A stretch of 64,000 nt of DNA. Origin: Penicillium oxalicum. Its lineage: Eukaryota > Ascomycota > Eurotiomycetes > Eurotiales > Aspergillaceae. This document shows positions 32,478 to 43,642 of the stretch, piece by piece (position 1 is the first letter of the stretch; every line of letters starts with the position of its first letter). Position numbers and translations under genes: made by a program. The stretch is taken from assembly GCF_001723175.1 (NCBI RefSeq), contig NC_064655.1, positions 1-64,000 of the forward strand, read 5' to 3'. The notes beneath the pieces are model-generated. The model had not been told where the DNA came from and made no database searches. It worked only from the letters and a program-made list of their open reading frames with translations.

Positions 32478-34316
32478 TTACGTTATACAAAGACGTTTCG
32501 AATCTCTCGTCTCTGGTTGACATAGTCGTCGTTTTACCGCTCGTGATCGCTTTGAAGTTGGCCGCCATTTCAATGAGAAGCGATGAAAGTCGATAATCAA
32601 CGCCCGTCCAAGCTCTTTATTCCACGGGACATTATCACGCCGAAGGTCTTCGTGGATGATTCCCAAAGCTCTTATTTCCTTGTTTGATTTGTGAATGTCC
32701 CGGAGAAGCTCAGGCGTTAGCTCCATCGATGCTGTACTTTCTCCGCCCCAGCCCATCACGAGCATATGGCGAATCTCTCCAGCCCCGTGAAGAAAATAAA
32801 TTTTCGCCAAGTCGATTGTACCTAGGAAAACAGGCACAGCAGACCCTTGCACCTTCCACAGAATTCGGTATACCTCCGCTTCGCCGGAGACTTCTTTCCA
32901 CAGCGCCGATGTGGTTCCTTTTCCGATAACGGTGTAGCCATATACGACACAAGTAAGTTTGAACGGCGCACCGTACGCTCCGCAACCTCCAAGGGGTGTA
33001 CATCGGTCAATGTTTTCGTCCAATTGTGCTTTTAGTAAACGTACCAAATCTTCGGAGGTAATCGGATGCTACGGATCATCTTTGCTTCGACGATAGAGCA
33101 TCACATTTGGACATCAGTCGTCCAAAAGACCGCCAGACTACAACCCGAGTAAACATCGCTGGGTGCAAAATTGTGCATCGCGTTAGCGGGACTAGCTATC
33201 TCGGCTTTTATCATCATCTGCGTCTCTTTGTCGAGCCACGCGTTGGGCAGATAGAGAAGACGGAACATAACTAAAGGTTCGTTTGCGGCGTGTTGCTGGG
33301 TTCGAATCGGGGTCGGGTGATTGTGACGACTGTGAGTAATGCCGTATACCCGACGGTGCACAGCTGGCCTGAGACCTTGTGAGCACCCTACGACCTGTTG
33401 CTGTTAGAGAATCCGGCGGAGATGACGGCGGTTCATAAGATGAACCGGATTCCGGACTCGTGTACTGCAATGTTGTACTATCGGAGTTCGGAAAGGTCTG
33501 CGGCAGTTCTGCTTGGAGAATTTAAGAACGAGTGTGGTCAAAACTAGTCGTCCAAAGAGGAAGCCCTGGTCGTATGGAATTTCGCCATTCCTGGCCACGC
33601 ACAGGTGAGCGAAAGGCCATCAAACACAGACATAGTGTTCTTGCAACAGAAGTTTTCGGTTGTTGGAAACTATTTTCAACTTCTGCATTCAACTCGCAGT
33701 TAGGGTCACATAAGAAGTAGTAGAGCGTGCTAGGTGTATCACGTGGAACATGAAGTAGGACACGAGCAATCCCGTTTGTCACATAGGAATATTCGAGTCC
33801 CTCCTAAATCATCTCGTGATATTCCTGGACAAGAGCGGAGCAGACAAGTCGCTCTGCATTGTACCTCAACTTCGCTTCCTGGTTTGTCGGTATCTTGTTT
33901 AATCTGACCATATCCTTCCATAAGTCCATTAGTCGGAGCCCCATACGAAAGGTAGCGACAGAAAGCTTGTGAGGCGGCTTATGCTCGACAGATATAAGGA
34001 GAGTCGTAGTGTTGCCGTCGACACGATGGATACAGAACTGATCAGGTCTAGGGTGGTGTACATTTGACGATTGGCTCGCACCCGCTTCAATAGTTCCGTT
34101 CTCGTTTAAGGAGTTCGTATGATTGCTGAACTGGATTCCATCGCCAAGGCCGAACTCGTCGCGAGCAGCGGGGAGTTTGCACAACTCGGTAATTATGTCG
34201 TGGACATGCTCTTCCACGGCAAAGCGCTCATAGGCCTCGAGTTCTTGCTCGCTGCTCATAGGCTTCCGACAAAGTCGTCGGCCTAGTCCTTCTAGCTCAG
34301 GCAGAGATGAGAACAA
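32478..34316 (-). pseudogene. Fungal kinase-like protein, broken only by stop codons
   Basis: From Met at 34316 to the stop at 32478 one minus-strand frame of 613 codons is kept with no frameshift, but holds seven internal stops (for example TAG at 33806-33804, TAA at 33524-33522, TAG at 33194-33192, and four more before 33070). The N-terminal part contains LLISVEHKPPHKL and DLWKDMVRLNKIP. The C-terminal part contains YGAPFKLTCVVYGYTVIGKG, YFLHGAGEIRHMLVMGWGGE, the catalytic-loop-like IIHEDLRRDNVPWN, and ALIIDFHRF in place of DFG. This is the fungal-specific kinase-like family common in these genomes. Most stops look like Gln or Trp codons changed by C-to-T or G-to-A. The ORF ends in a basic Arg/Lys tail. 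Confidence 0.82.
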
Positions 34317-34500
34317 ATGAGGCGCCCCCCCCTAGTGTCAACTGAAGGTAGTTATAGACGGACCTGTAGAGCTCTGACTGTTGTGCTGGGCAGTCTGCCC
34401 AGTATTCCAACCGTGTCGGGCAATATTTCCCCGTGGGAAGGGGTATTTTCCCCGTAGTCGAGCGAGATGGTGTCTCGACTCTCAGCGGTCGGGAGAGCAG

Positions 34501-35050
34501 GTCATGGGAATGACGTGGTTTAATCTTGAATACCGATTCCTTGACTATGACGGAGTTAAGTTCGGCGAGGCCGGAATCTTTCTGCGTGTGCTAAAGTTCC
34601 GGGGGTCAAAGCCGATCGCGACTCTTGAGGCTTACCCTCTCTGTTACTATCCGAGTCACGAGCAGGTCCGAAAAGACCTAGTCGAGAGAGGCCAAAGGTT
34701 TCGAGATTTAGCTGGCTCGCACGTTTAGCACTATAAAGGCAGCGCATTCTTTATAAACAAAGGGAAGATTGTCAAAATCAACATCAACAGCCGCGTAGTA
34801 GTAGACGCCGCATTTTTCTATAAAATATAGCTAAACTACTCCCGACCGTTACTCCGCGATATAGGGGTCAAAGACAATAATAGCATTGCGGTTATTAACA
34901 TCGGTGCGATGCTTATGGAGGACTGCGAGCGAGAGAAGGAGAGAATGCGAGGAGACGGTGTGGATGCACAAAAGCTAAGCGAGACCGATCTCTTAGTCGC
35001 CTGCTTCATTAAAGGAAGCGGTCATATTGATCAGCTCGCCTCCTTGTCAG
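34501..35050 (+). pseudogene. Decayed partial copy of the AAA ATPase gene
   Basis: The sequence from WFNLEYRFLDYDGVKFGEAG to about LLVACF parallels residues of exon 4 of the ATPase at 29423-32114 (from WWNLECRFIDYDG to FLVAC), at high similarity. TAG stops replace Arg or Gln codons (after SHV and after FYKI), and the AAA+ domain itself is missing. It starts abruptly near 34501, downstream of unrelated sequence, so it is a truncated duplicate that later mutated. Confidence 0.85.
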
Positions 35051-35562
35051 GACTGCATCATGTTCAAGGACGAAGTCAATAAGTTCTTTGGATTGTCTTT
35101 ACAATTATTTGCGGTACTTTGACTTTATTAGAGTTATTATCTTATGGCCTTCTAAATCGCTACACAGATATTTACGGGCTTTCGAAGAACTTACACAAGC
35201 GGCTGTCTTGTTCATAAGCGCCTGGGAGCCGATGATTCTAAACAAAGAACACTTCTCGTGAAAGTTATTTGCAGTGCTAAATACCTAGGCTCCATTTAGG
35301 TCACCTCCATATTAATTTTCCATCACTTAGATCAGAATTTCGCCGTCAAATTCTAAATGAAGCGCTCGTGGTTGTCGTAAGGGTCGCAAATAAATCGTTG
35401 CGGCTTGTATTGGACAAGCCGTCGTCAAGGCGGAAGCAGATGTCGTTAGCGACTGTGGCACTGTTGCATTTTCCCGAGCTCTGTTGTGTTTGGCCTAGGG
35501 AGATCGATGCGGCATACATACGCCCCGCGACACCCTTTTGGTACCGTTTTTACGATGGCGAC
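35051..35562. other. Intergenic stretch after the ATPase relic
   Basis: It is AT-rich with no gene. One short plus frame at 35368-35592 has no recognisable content. Confidence 0.45.
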
Positions 35563-35632
35563 ACTGCGTTTAGCCATCTCCCTGGAAGCTAATCATCGAC
35601 CTGATGTAGAGGAGCCTCGCATAGAAAGGCCC
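35563..35632. repeat. Direct repeat R2, copy 1 (left of the 606-aa gene)
   Basis: The block from ACACTGCGTTTAGCCATCTC to CATAGAAAGGC is repeated in the same orientation at 37927-37997 and, in part, at 52132-52205. Copies 1 and 2 bracket the 606-aa gene. Confidence 0.7.
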
Positions 35633-35749
35633 GATGATCGGAAGCCTGGATATTCAATATTAATGGCTCTGTGCAAACTAGACAAACAGAGATTATGCAA
35701 GTATGTGTTGTCCAAACCCGGGCGGGGTAAAACACAAGACTTGTACTGA

Positions 35750-35757
35750 TATAAATA
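35750..35757 (+). promoter_or_regulatory. TATA box of the 606-aa gene
   Basis: TATAAATA lies 75 bp upstream of the ATG at 35825, the same spacing as for the chitinase gene. Confidence 0.55.
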
Positions 35758-35824
35758 CGTTGAGCGACTCGATCCGAATCTCATTTCCTTCCTATCATAA
35801 TAACACCGAGCAAGCAACGCAACA

Positions 35825-37645
35825 ATGGGTCGTATTTGGATCGCAGATATACCTCGCCCAGAGTTAACCAATGTTGAGAAGATCGGGCCATCCATCATGA
35901 ATGTGGAGCATTTGTCTTCTTATAATTGGATCGAATCGTCCAGCCCCACTATTGCTGTCCCCGGCTGCCCGCCTCTTTGGTCTCCACCCAAAACCCCCAA
36001 GAAAGTGCCCAAAGACTCTGGGCTCAGTTACATTGCTCAAAACGCGTTTCGCCATCCTGAAAGTTCGCTTGAGCCACTTTTTCGCTCGTTGTACATTGAA
36101 AATCCTTCATACAACATACACCAAGTTGACTTGATAACTGATCGAAACAACGTCCGCAAACTTCTGGCGTTCATCAATCCAAATCTCACTAAAAATGGAC
36201 TGGAGCCTTTTACCATTGATATTGAGATCACAAGCAATACAGCAATTTTTTGCCGGGCAGAAACGGAAACACATACATTCATTGGGCCACACGATTTCAG
36301 AGGTTACGGTCACGAGTTTGAGAAAGCTTTCACCACAACTCAAGTATCCGGTAGCACTGGACATCATCGGATTATCTCCTACAACTTCGGTGGTTTGAAA
36401 TTCATAGTACGCTACGAAACAGACGCATATGTTGATGAAGTTTCAAAACCTCAGTCTCAAAGTGTGGATTCGGAAAATGAGAATTTCCTGAACATGATGA
36501 AAAACCTGTCTCTATCGCGACCCGAAAATCACTCTCGTCTTCCCATCGAAACCCAATTAGTGATTCAGGAAGAAGGAAAACAGGTACCAATCAAATCAAC
36601 TCTTGAGATCAAAACGCGTGTTTCCCATAAGCCTATCAACATCCAAGAAGTTCTTCCACAGCTATGGGTATCGCAAACCCCCAATCTTGTCCGTGCCTAT
36701 CACAATGGGGGCATATTTGGACCGCCGGAAGTCAAAGACGTCACTCATGAGATTGCTGAATGGGAAGAAAACCATGCTAATGACCTTTGGAGATTGGTTG
36801 TATTGGTCAAGGAAATCATTAGAGTAGTGAGAGAGAACGATGGGAATGCTGTCCTTAAATATGACGGTCGAAGTGATAGCCTTGCGGTTTGGACCAGAGA
36901 AGGGAGCAGAATGTTACCGGATGATCTTTATTTGAAACTCGGTGATGAGACTGGATCGACTCAGGCTGTTGAATCGAATTCTCGGAAAACAACACTCAAA
37001 ATTGGGGATACTTTCTACAATGTTGACATCTCGGCGATACCATACTTATCATCCTTTGTCAGGTTTCAACGCCTTGCCCAGCCGCAAAATACGAAATTCG
37101 TCCATGGCGATATTGCTTTGTTTGATATTGCTCTCAAGGGCCTGGAATCAGGCTATCGGCAATGTTTCCGCTCTTTACGAGGAGATATCCCCCAGTATCA
37201 CTCTCTCTGTGAAACATATGACTTCCTTGGGGTCGACGTACTTGCCGGACAGTCAATTGATAATATTTTTGCCGATTTGAAGGCCTGCAAAACCGATTAC
37301 GAACTCGAAAATAAGCGTTATCGAGCTGTAAGGGGCGATAAATCTCGAGCACGAGACGCGGCATTTCGACTTTTATTCCTGATAATACGCAGCGAATTCA
37401 GTGATGAAAAGAAAGATCCTGCGAAAGTTTACAACGCCGTGTTATTCGTTGTCTCACATCCAGGCACCTTCAAACAGGGCACGAGAGTTGCGGTGCGGTC
37501 AGTTTTTGAGGAGCGGTTTGTCGTGTCCAGGAAGCAAAGATGCCAATTAGATCGTTGGCACAAGGGAGTTACTATCAACTCTTCAGGCGACGAGAACACG
37601 ACCGAGGATGAATCTCCTGAGCTATATTTTTCTGATGAGTCTTAA
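35825..37645 (+). CDS. Conserved fungal 606-aa protein of unknown function
   Basis: An intronless frame of 606 residues. It resembles a fungal family often labelled geranylgeranyl pyrophosphate synthetase in databases, from recall of blocks such as FTIDIEITSNTAIFCRAE, HTFIGPHDFRGYGHEFEKAF, TGHHRIISYNFGGLKFIVRY and RFQRLAQPQNTKFVHGDIAL. No DDxxD prenyl-synthase motif is present, so the enzyme name is not justified. The middle region LPQLWVSQTPNLVRAYHNGG and the Asp/Glu-rich C-terminus also match that family as I remember it. No signal peptide or membrane segment is seen. The frame is clean between two heavily decayed neighbours, which argues for selection or recent arrival. R2 direct repeats flank it. 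Confidence 0.75.
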   Translation: MGRIWIADIPRPELTNVEKIGPSIMNVEHLSSYNWIESSSPTIAVPGCPPLWSPPKTPKKVPKDSGLSYIAQNAFRHPESSLEPLFRSLYIENPSYNIHQVDLITDRNNVRKLLAFINPNLTKNGLEPFTIDIEITSNTAIFCRAETETHTFIGPHDFRGYGHEFEKAFTTTQVSGSTGHHRIISYNFGGLKFIVRYETDAYVDEVSKPQSQSVDSENENFLNMMKNLSLSRPENHSRLPIETQLVIQEEGKQVPIKSTLEIKTRVSHKPINIQEVLPQLWVSQTPNLVRAYHNGGIFGPPEVKDVTHEIAEWEENHANDLWRLVVLVKEIIRVVRENDGNAVLKYDGRSDSLAVWTREGSRMLPDDLYLKLGDETGSTQAVESNSRKTTLKIGDTFYNVDISAIPYLSSFVRFQRLAQPQNTKFVHGDIALFDIALKGLESGYRQCFRSLRGDIPQYHSLCETYDFLGVDVLAGQSIDNIFADLKACKTDYELENKRYRAVRGDKSRARDAAFRLLFLIIRSEFSDEKKDPAKVYNAVLFVVSHPGTFKQGTRVAVRSVFEERFVVSRKQRCQLDRWHKGVTINSSGDENTTEDESPELYFSDES

Positions 37646-37926
37646 GCCAAGACAATTCGGGCGAATATTTCTTTGACTAGGGTGCCAGGAATTTGTGGTT
37701 TTGTGCCATAAGTGTGGTCGAGGCACATCTACTACTCACTTATCATACTCCTTCTATTACACTTTCTTGCCGCACGACCTAATATTCTCACGAGTGAAGC
37801 ACAAATTGTATGTTCGTCATTTTGCTTATATTTGATTGACCCTAAATTTATCCTCAGGATATCTTGCTATCTACTTGTGGAACTTGCTCCATTCGATGGA
37901 TTGTGGCGTTTAAGCTCCAAGTACAC

Positions 37927-37997
37927 TACGTTCAGTCATCTCCTTGGAACCCAATCACGACCCGATGCAGAGAGACTCACATGTAGAAGGGGGGCCA
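37927..37997. repeat. Direct repeat R2, copy 2 (right of the 606-aa gene)
   Basis: ACACTACGTTCAGTCATCTC onward matches 35563-35632 at roughly 80% in the same orientation, about 280 bp after the stop codon of the 606-aa gene. Confidence 0.65.
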
Positions 37998-39625
37998 CTG
38001 GCCCCGCTAGCCTTCTCCCCCTAGCAACATCTCCCTCCCCTCCAAGAAGGTACTACCGTACTAGTACGGCTGAAATCGATTGATGAAATGAAATGGAATT
38101 GCTTCATACATAAATACTCTTCGCATCGTGAAGTGCCTTGACAATCGGGAGACATTTCAGTGGGGAGAAGATTCCAGACCACGAAAGACACATGATCAAA
38201 TTCACGGACATTGCTCCAGTATGCTGAGTTAGCGTCCTGAACCAATCCCATTGAAGCAGCCCCAAAACGGCGACACATCCTTGGTAGCCACTGATCAATT
38301 CATTTAAACTCATGCTGCTCACTTCTTCCGATGCTCCTGTATATAATGATGCCTCGAGTTTAATTTATACAGTATTTCCGAAAATCAGTATCAACCCCTA
38401 CACTCTTTGATTGTTTCTCGAACCCCAATACCAAAAAAAGCTGAACTAAATTTGGAATACGCCACGTCAGCCTCAATAGTTTTGGATATGCATAGCTTCA
38501 ATTACCGGACTACCATCATAGCGGGAATTATGTTTATTACCTGTCTGTCACATCAGTGCCCAATGTCTTAGGTCTTCAGGGCCACATTGGCGTTTCTTGA
38601 GCGCCTGCGCTTCGCCGAGTCCGGATTATCTCCGGCATGTGTCGATTCAAGAAGATCCGGAGGAGCAGCAGCATGGAAAAAGGAAGAAAAGTCTGGATAA
38701 CTCTGGAAACAGTTCAGCATGTCCACGTATATCAACAATTCTCTCCAGGCTAGCTTATCCCAACCATCGATGCCTATCTCAGCCACCAGTGAAGCTAAAC
38801 CCGCTAAATCTAGTGGTGACGAACCGATCATAGTTCATGAGCTACGCGATGTACCCGTGGAGAAGTCTACCGAGTGGCAGCGGTCACGGGTAAGCAATAA
38901 GACTTGCCTGCACAACTTCAAGAAAGCATGTGATGTGGAAATTAGTGCTGCTCGGCGGGTCGCGTCTGACATCGGTCTTTGGGTGAAGAGACGCAGAGAA
39001 ATCACTTACTGTACGGCAGCCTACGGAAGAAGACTTATTGTAGGCTGACTCAATTTCCAATCGATGTATTGCTATGCGGATGTTCATTCTCGAACTGATA
39101 AGTCATTATGTGAGCCCAACCCTCATAGCTATCGTTTCTGTTACAGATCAATCGAAAGGAGATCAATTCGGTACCGAGGACGAAGTAACAAGACTGGGGA
39201 AAGAAGGAAGGAAAGATCTGTCTGGTGGGTGAAGTTGTTGATAAACCCAAACATCCCCACCCGGTCATGTTTGCTCCCAACACCAGTCTTGATATCAATC
39301 CGACTAACTCATCAACCATCCTTCCAATCCTATCGTCTTCAATCGTCTTACGCGTAACAGTTTCAGGGTAACTACTTTAGGCTATAAGTACATATCCATC
39401 ATATTTGACTGTACTTTCGCATAATTTCGTAGCCGGTAAAGGCCAAAGAACAATCAAATGAATCTAACGATCAGACAGTTGGTATCGCAGTATATCAGGC
39501 TCGGTTGCGCCTTGCACTGGTGCCTCATCACTGATATTGGCAGCGTTTCATTTCAGGGCCTACACAATCAAGCAAGCTTTGAAGTAAGGAGTCAATAGAT
39601 TGACACCTTCTCTATTGCTGTTGCA
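37998..39625. other. Intergenic stretch with repeat R1 copy 2
   Basis: No gene is well supported. A plus frame at 38719-39048 (109 residues) and an overlapping minus frame at 38568-38831 lack domains. 39125-39345 is the second copy of the R1 repeat at 23216-23400. Confidence 0.45.
39125..39310. repeat. Dispersed repeat family R1, copy 2
   Basis: It shares GTAACAAGACTGGGGAAAGA and TCATGTTTGCTCCCAACACC with the copy at 23216-23400 over about 180 bp in the same orientation. Confidence 0.65.
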
Positions 39626-39806
39626 TACAGTAGATTTCGAAAACAGATTACCCCTAAGACACACACGCTTTCTTTCCCAGCGCCCCACTCCGACCGCACT
39701 AGACTGTATTAGGTCAGGAACAGTCCCACCATTTTTGCTTCTAAATATCTCTGGTGGATTACTACAATTACAGTACTGTAATTGCAAGTTCCGGCATTAG
39801 GCAGAA
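39626..39806 (+). repeat. Left terminal inverted repeat (181 bp)
   Basis: Reverse complement of 43101-43281. It contains the perfect 20-bp palindrome CAATTACAGTACTGTAATTG at 39765-39784. Confidence 0.92.
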
Positions 39807-40099
39807 ATCCGGGGGGGATATAAGGAACTCAGATACACCCGTACCTCTTTGTCCCTCCACACTCCTACTCTTACAGTACTACCCCTCACTGAGCTAGCCG
39901 TCAATGCCCATTATTAACTTTGAGCACCGAACCCGGACTTCTTTCTTCTTTTCCCGAAAACAGTCACTCACCTCGCACGATAGCTGGACCGCACAGAACG
40001 TCAATTTACCCGCAGGAAGAATGCCTTGCACGTGTCGTTTAGGCAGCTCACATCCTCTATATTCTCACAAAAAGCCGAAACCATGAGGAGCTACCTAAA

Positions 40100-41500
40100 G
40101 CTGAGCACAATCTGGAATACGGCAGTCATATAGATAACTCGAGCGATCACGAGACAGACTACGAGACAGAGAAGAATATGATTTTGTCAGGTACTCGAGA
40201 TTCTACTCGCCAGAAATTCCTGGACTATATTGCGCAGCTACTATCGCCATATAAGGGATAGGATGGAGTTACTACAACGGCGATACGGGAAGGAGAAGAC
40301 GGAGTTGAGGTTGATATTACAAGAAACGATAGTTTTCTTTCGGATAAAGATAGTAAGATTATAGGTTACTGCAATATATTAGAGGAATATCTAGATAGTA
40401 GAACTAGAGGTATATAGCATACTTCAATTCTCGGTCGTAAAATTTTGAGTTTTTGATGACTTAACGGCTAAAATAGGGATTAATACAACTACAAACTCCC
40501 CAACCGATTTCGAGCTAAAGGTAATAGACTATATATCCCGCCGGATCGATCATTAGGTTAAGGATTTCCGAGAATCTCTACAAACTATCCATAATTGTCC
40601 TAACTAGAGTTCTCAGCCATAGTTTAGGCAGGAGGCTACAATAAAAGCTTAGACGACCATAACGGATCTTACACTCAAATTTAATACTAATAAGGAAGCC
40701 GTCAAATCTAGATCCTTAATAGTTCAACAAGCTTACAACTGTCTCAACTTAACTCAACTCCGATAGTTATTATCGGACTCCTTTGGGATCTAGGGTAGCC
40801 TAAGACTCTAGAGCAAGTTAAACTTTATCGCTAGGCCGCTAGTCGACTGCCGATTATTAGGATTAATAGCCGCCTATAAGCTATAGTTACGGAAATATAG
40901 GATCTTACTAGTTTCCATTAAATCGAAGATAGCACTAGACGCTAAATACAGGCTTAGAATATCCAAGGCATAGGAACGACTTAGGCTAGGCTCCATTCCT
41001 AAACACGTGATAAGGATACTTAATTCCTTAAGCAAGAGGTTTAAAAAAGCCTATACAGAGAAATTTTCTCTGTATACTAAGATACAGCTAGTAACGCATT
41101 ACGAGGAGAGATACGCGCTTAGGCCTACATTAGACTACTTTAGATACAGTAAGAAGACTTGCTTGCTCTATAAAACCTTTCTTCGCTCGCTACCGAGTCT
41201 AATTGCTACACATAGAAGGCATAGTGTTTGTTATCCTGCCTAGGCTATACCGGGCTCAAATTCAGGTACTATAGAAGCCGCCGTCGAGCGGTTAGAGAAG
41301 AGCCTCGTAGTTCGCATTCGAGGACTTCTCAATAATTTAAACAACCCCGGACAGAGAGGGCTCGCTACTAATATTATGCAATCCGGTATAGTGTCAAATT
41401 TTTCACGCTTTACTCTTGAAGAATAGCAGCAGAGAACGCAGAATATACGGCTGTTTGAGAAGAAAGAAAAGATCAAGCATAATGAATTACTCATTCTATG
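40100..41500 (+). pseudogene. RIP-damaged OTT_1508-like deaminase gene
   Basis: The best-preserved part, 41000-41340, reads KIQLVTHYEERYALRP, then YFRYSKKTCLLYKTFLRSLP, HRRHSVCYPA, a TAG stop at a likely Trp, IPGS and an ERLEKSLVVRI helix. This is the pattern of fungal OTT_1508-like deaminase domains: xAExQLxxHYE, SKKxCFLCxxF, then RxxHGxxYPxWxxP. The expected zinc-ligand C-x2-C appears as CLLY, losing one Cys, and the expected HAE Glu lies outside what I could read with confidence. TAG stops riddle the upstream 900 bp. Nucleic-acid or nucleotide deamination would be the ancestral role; this copy is dead. Confidence 0.65.
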
Positions 41501-41559
41501 AGTTTACATATTATTATTTTAGAGAGCGATTAATAACTAACTAATAATAACTCAAACAG

Positions 41560-42960
41560 TGAAGGAATTGTCCCTACTACAAAATCGCGATATCGCCCAC
41601 TCGAGAATTTCGAACCTCAATATTACTATGCGATATATAACACGAGCCCAGGGATTCAATGTGTACAGTGTCAAAGCACTTACTATTACTCCAAAGACTG
41701 CGAGAGAAGTGACTTTCGCTCACATAGCCTTCTCTGCAAACAGTTCGCTACTCAACTTGATAGGCCCTCTCCGGGACACAAAAGGGCCATATACTTTCCA
41801 GCTAAGAGAGAGAATCCATCTTTGATATAGATCCCATATCGACGTCGACACGACGAGGACGGTATCAAATAGACACAGGTTAATCCGTATCCCTACCTTA
41901 GAACTAATCAACCGGTTAAAGGGATAATACACATCGAACATAACCCGGTACGATATCGAAACCTAGGCGCCGGATTTACAGACTAGGCCCTATACAAAGA
42001 AGGATACTATATCTCTTTGCTATATCGTGAGGCCTATTTAAAGGACGGGTCAGCCACAAATAGAAGTATATTAGCTTCTTTAAGAGCGTCCTATACGTCC
42101 ACCCTCTCACATGAATATCGCGGTCCTATAATTACCATACGAGAAGTTCCCTATGAGGACTATACCGATATAACACTAGCCGACTTCCGACATCTAGTGG
42201 ATGACTTAATAAGCTACCGAAGCACGAATATCAGGGAAAGCGTCCCGGATCTGCTACACCGCGCCCCAACAACGGTCCGCGGCGTAAAGATCTGCTACCA
42301 CGGCGAAATAAAGCTTCATGCTTCAGAGCCTTTTGTTTCTATCAATATCACCCGCGCAAACCAGATATCCCTAGGCAGCGGATCCCTCTCACCGATATCT
42401 GTCTGCCTTAGTATAGCTATACGGCTTTAGAAGGACCCGGACACTAAGTTCTGCGATGACCCGCCCGGATAGGAAGGGGGTATAACGGCAGACAGTAATC
42501 CTAATATTACGTTCTTGATGATAGAAACTAATACATCCAAAGACGAGTAGGGCTAGGCGCTAATATACTAGAATAGTGAGATAGGGAATGTTTGGGCTGT
42601 TCGGGAAGATAGGCAGGATCTGGCTATGAATGATATCGCAATAAAATGCCATTTTGCGAGGCGCAAACTGCAGCGTATATTCGAAGACGTAATGGAATCG
42701 GGCTCGAGCTTAGTAGATAGGCAGAGGATCTTGGATTTCATTACTTAGGACAATATAGTTACTTATTAGGACGAGACTGGCGAGCATTAGCAATTTGGCT
42801 CGTAGGAAAAAAATAGACTCTACTGCAGGATAATAATCCAAGATCTTATCAATGAGAGTCTCAAATTAGGGTTCAATACTATAATTGAAACAGACATCGT
42901 GACTGTAGTCTAGTGGATCTGGACTATAGAAAACAATCGAAAAATTTAGTGTTAAGACCA
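41560..42960 (+). pseudogene. RIP-damaged MYND-finger protein gene
   Basis: About 41650-41755 encodes CVQCQSTYYYSKDCERSDFR followed by HSLLCKQFA, a MYND zinc finger in which one Cys has become Tyr, as expected from a G-to-A change. The frame goes on through PSPGHKRAIYFPAKRENPSL, PYPYLRTNQPVKG, HIEHNPVRYRNLGAGF and a cleaner 137-residue stretch (42017-42430), matching a fungal MYND-protein layout, but with many TAG/TAA breaks. It follows the deaminase relic in the same orientation. Confidence 0.65.
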
Positions 42961-43100
42961 TTTAGGAGACATGAGGAGAGACAAGGATCTATTATTAGAA
43001 AAGGCTTATATACGCTATGGCTTACTGTACTCCGGATGGGTATGGTTTCAAACGGTACGACCCAAGAAGCGGAAGCATCTGAGGGGTAATCTCCCTCGAA

Positions 43101-43281
43101 TTCTGCCTAATGCCGGAACTTGCAATTACAGTACTGTAATTGTAGTAATCCACCAGAGATATTTAGAAGCAAAAATGGTGGGACTGTTCCTGACCTAATA
43201 CAGTCTAGTGCGGTCGGAGTGGGGCGCTGGGAAAGAAAGTGTGTGTGTCTTAGGGGTAATCTGTTTTCGAAATCTACTGTA
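43101..43281 (-). repeat. Right terminal inverted repeat (181 bp)
   Basis: Reverse complement of 39626-39806, including the palindrome at 43123-43142. The outer end reads AAATCTACTGTA. Confidence 0.92.
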
Positions 43282-43642
43282 AAAACTTTTCGTCCACGCT
43301 GCTCTATTTGGTATGGGACAATTCACTTGCTTACAACGCTGATAATACCTCATAATCAACTACAGGATGTCTCACACACGGCCACAAGCCTACAATCTAC
43401 CGCGAGAAGGAGGGTTGGCAAGAGACTTCGAATTCCAAAGCTAGAGAGGAGGAAGAGAAAGGAAGTGAGAGAGAGGAAGAAAAAGAAAACGAAAACCCGT
43501 CGCGGTCTCCATCGCGCCTTCCTCCACTACCCGTTCCTTCCTATCTCATGTTTTCTGCTGAAAACATCGACACCTCGTAGTCCGGGAATCTAGCGCAACT
43601 GCCCGCCTACCACTTCTGCTTGGGATGTGTACATGCGATGTG

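Larger units (their letters stand above)
39626..43281. mobile_element. 3.66-kb element with 181-bp terminal inverted repeats
   Basis: The left terminus 39626-39806 and the right terminus 43101-43281 are inverted copies of the same 181 bp with no length difference and very few mismatches. The outer ends begin TACAGTAGATTTCG, so TA flanks both ends, as in Tc1/mariner-type insertions. No transposase is recognisable inside. The interior carries two RIP-damaged host-type genes, a deaminase-like and a MYND-finger gene. The termini keep CA/TG dinucleotides while the interior is damaged. It may be a non-autonomous element that captured genes. Confidence 0.82.

Noticed and set aside
35825..37645. Annotation as geranylgeranyl pyrophosphate synthetase
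   Set aside because: No DDxxD or other prenyl-synthase motif is present; the name appears to be inherited from mislabelled homologues.
39626..43281. Two independent MITE insertions instead of one TIR element
   Set aside because: The 181-bp unit has no terminal inversion of its own, and both copies have their TA on the outer side only.
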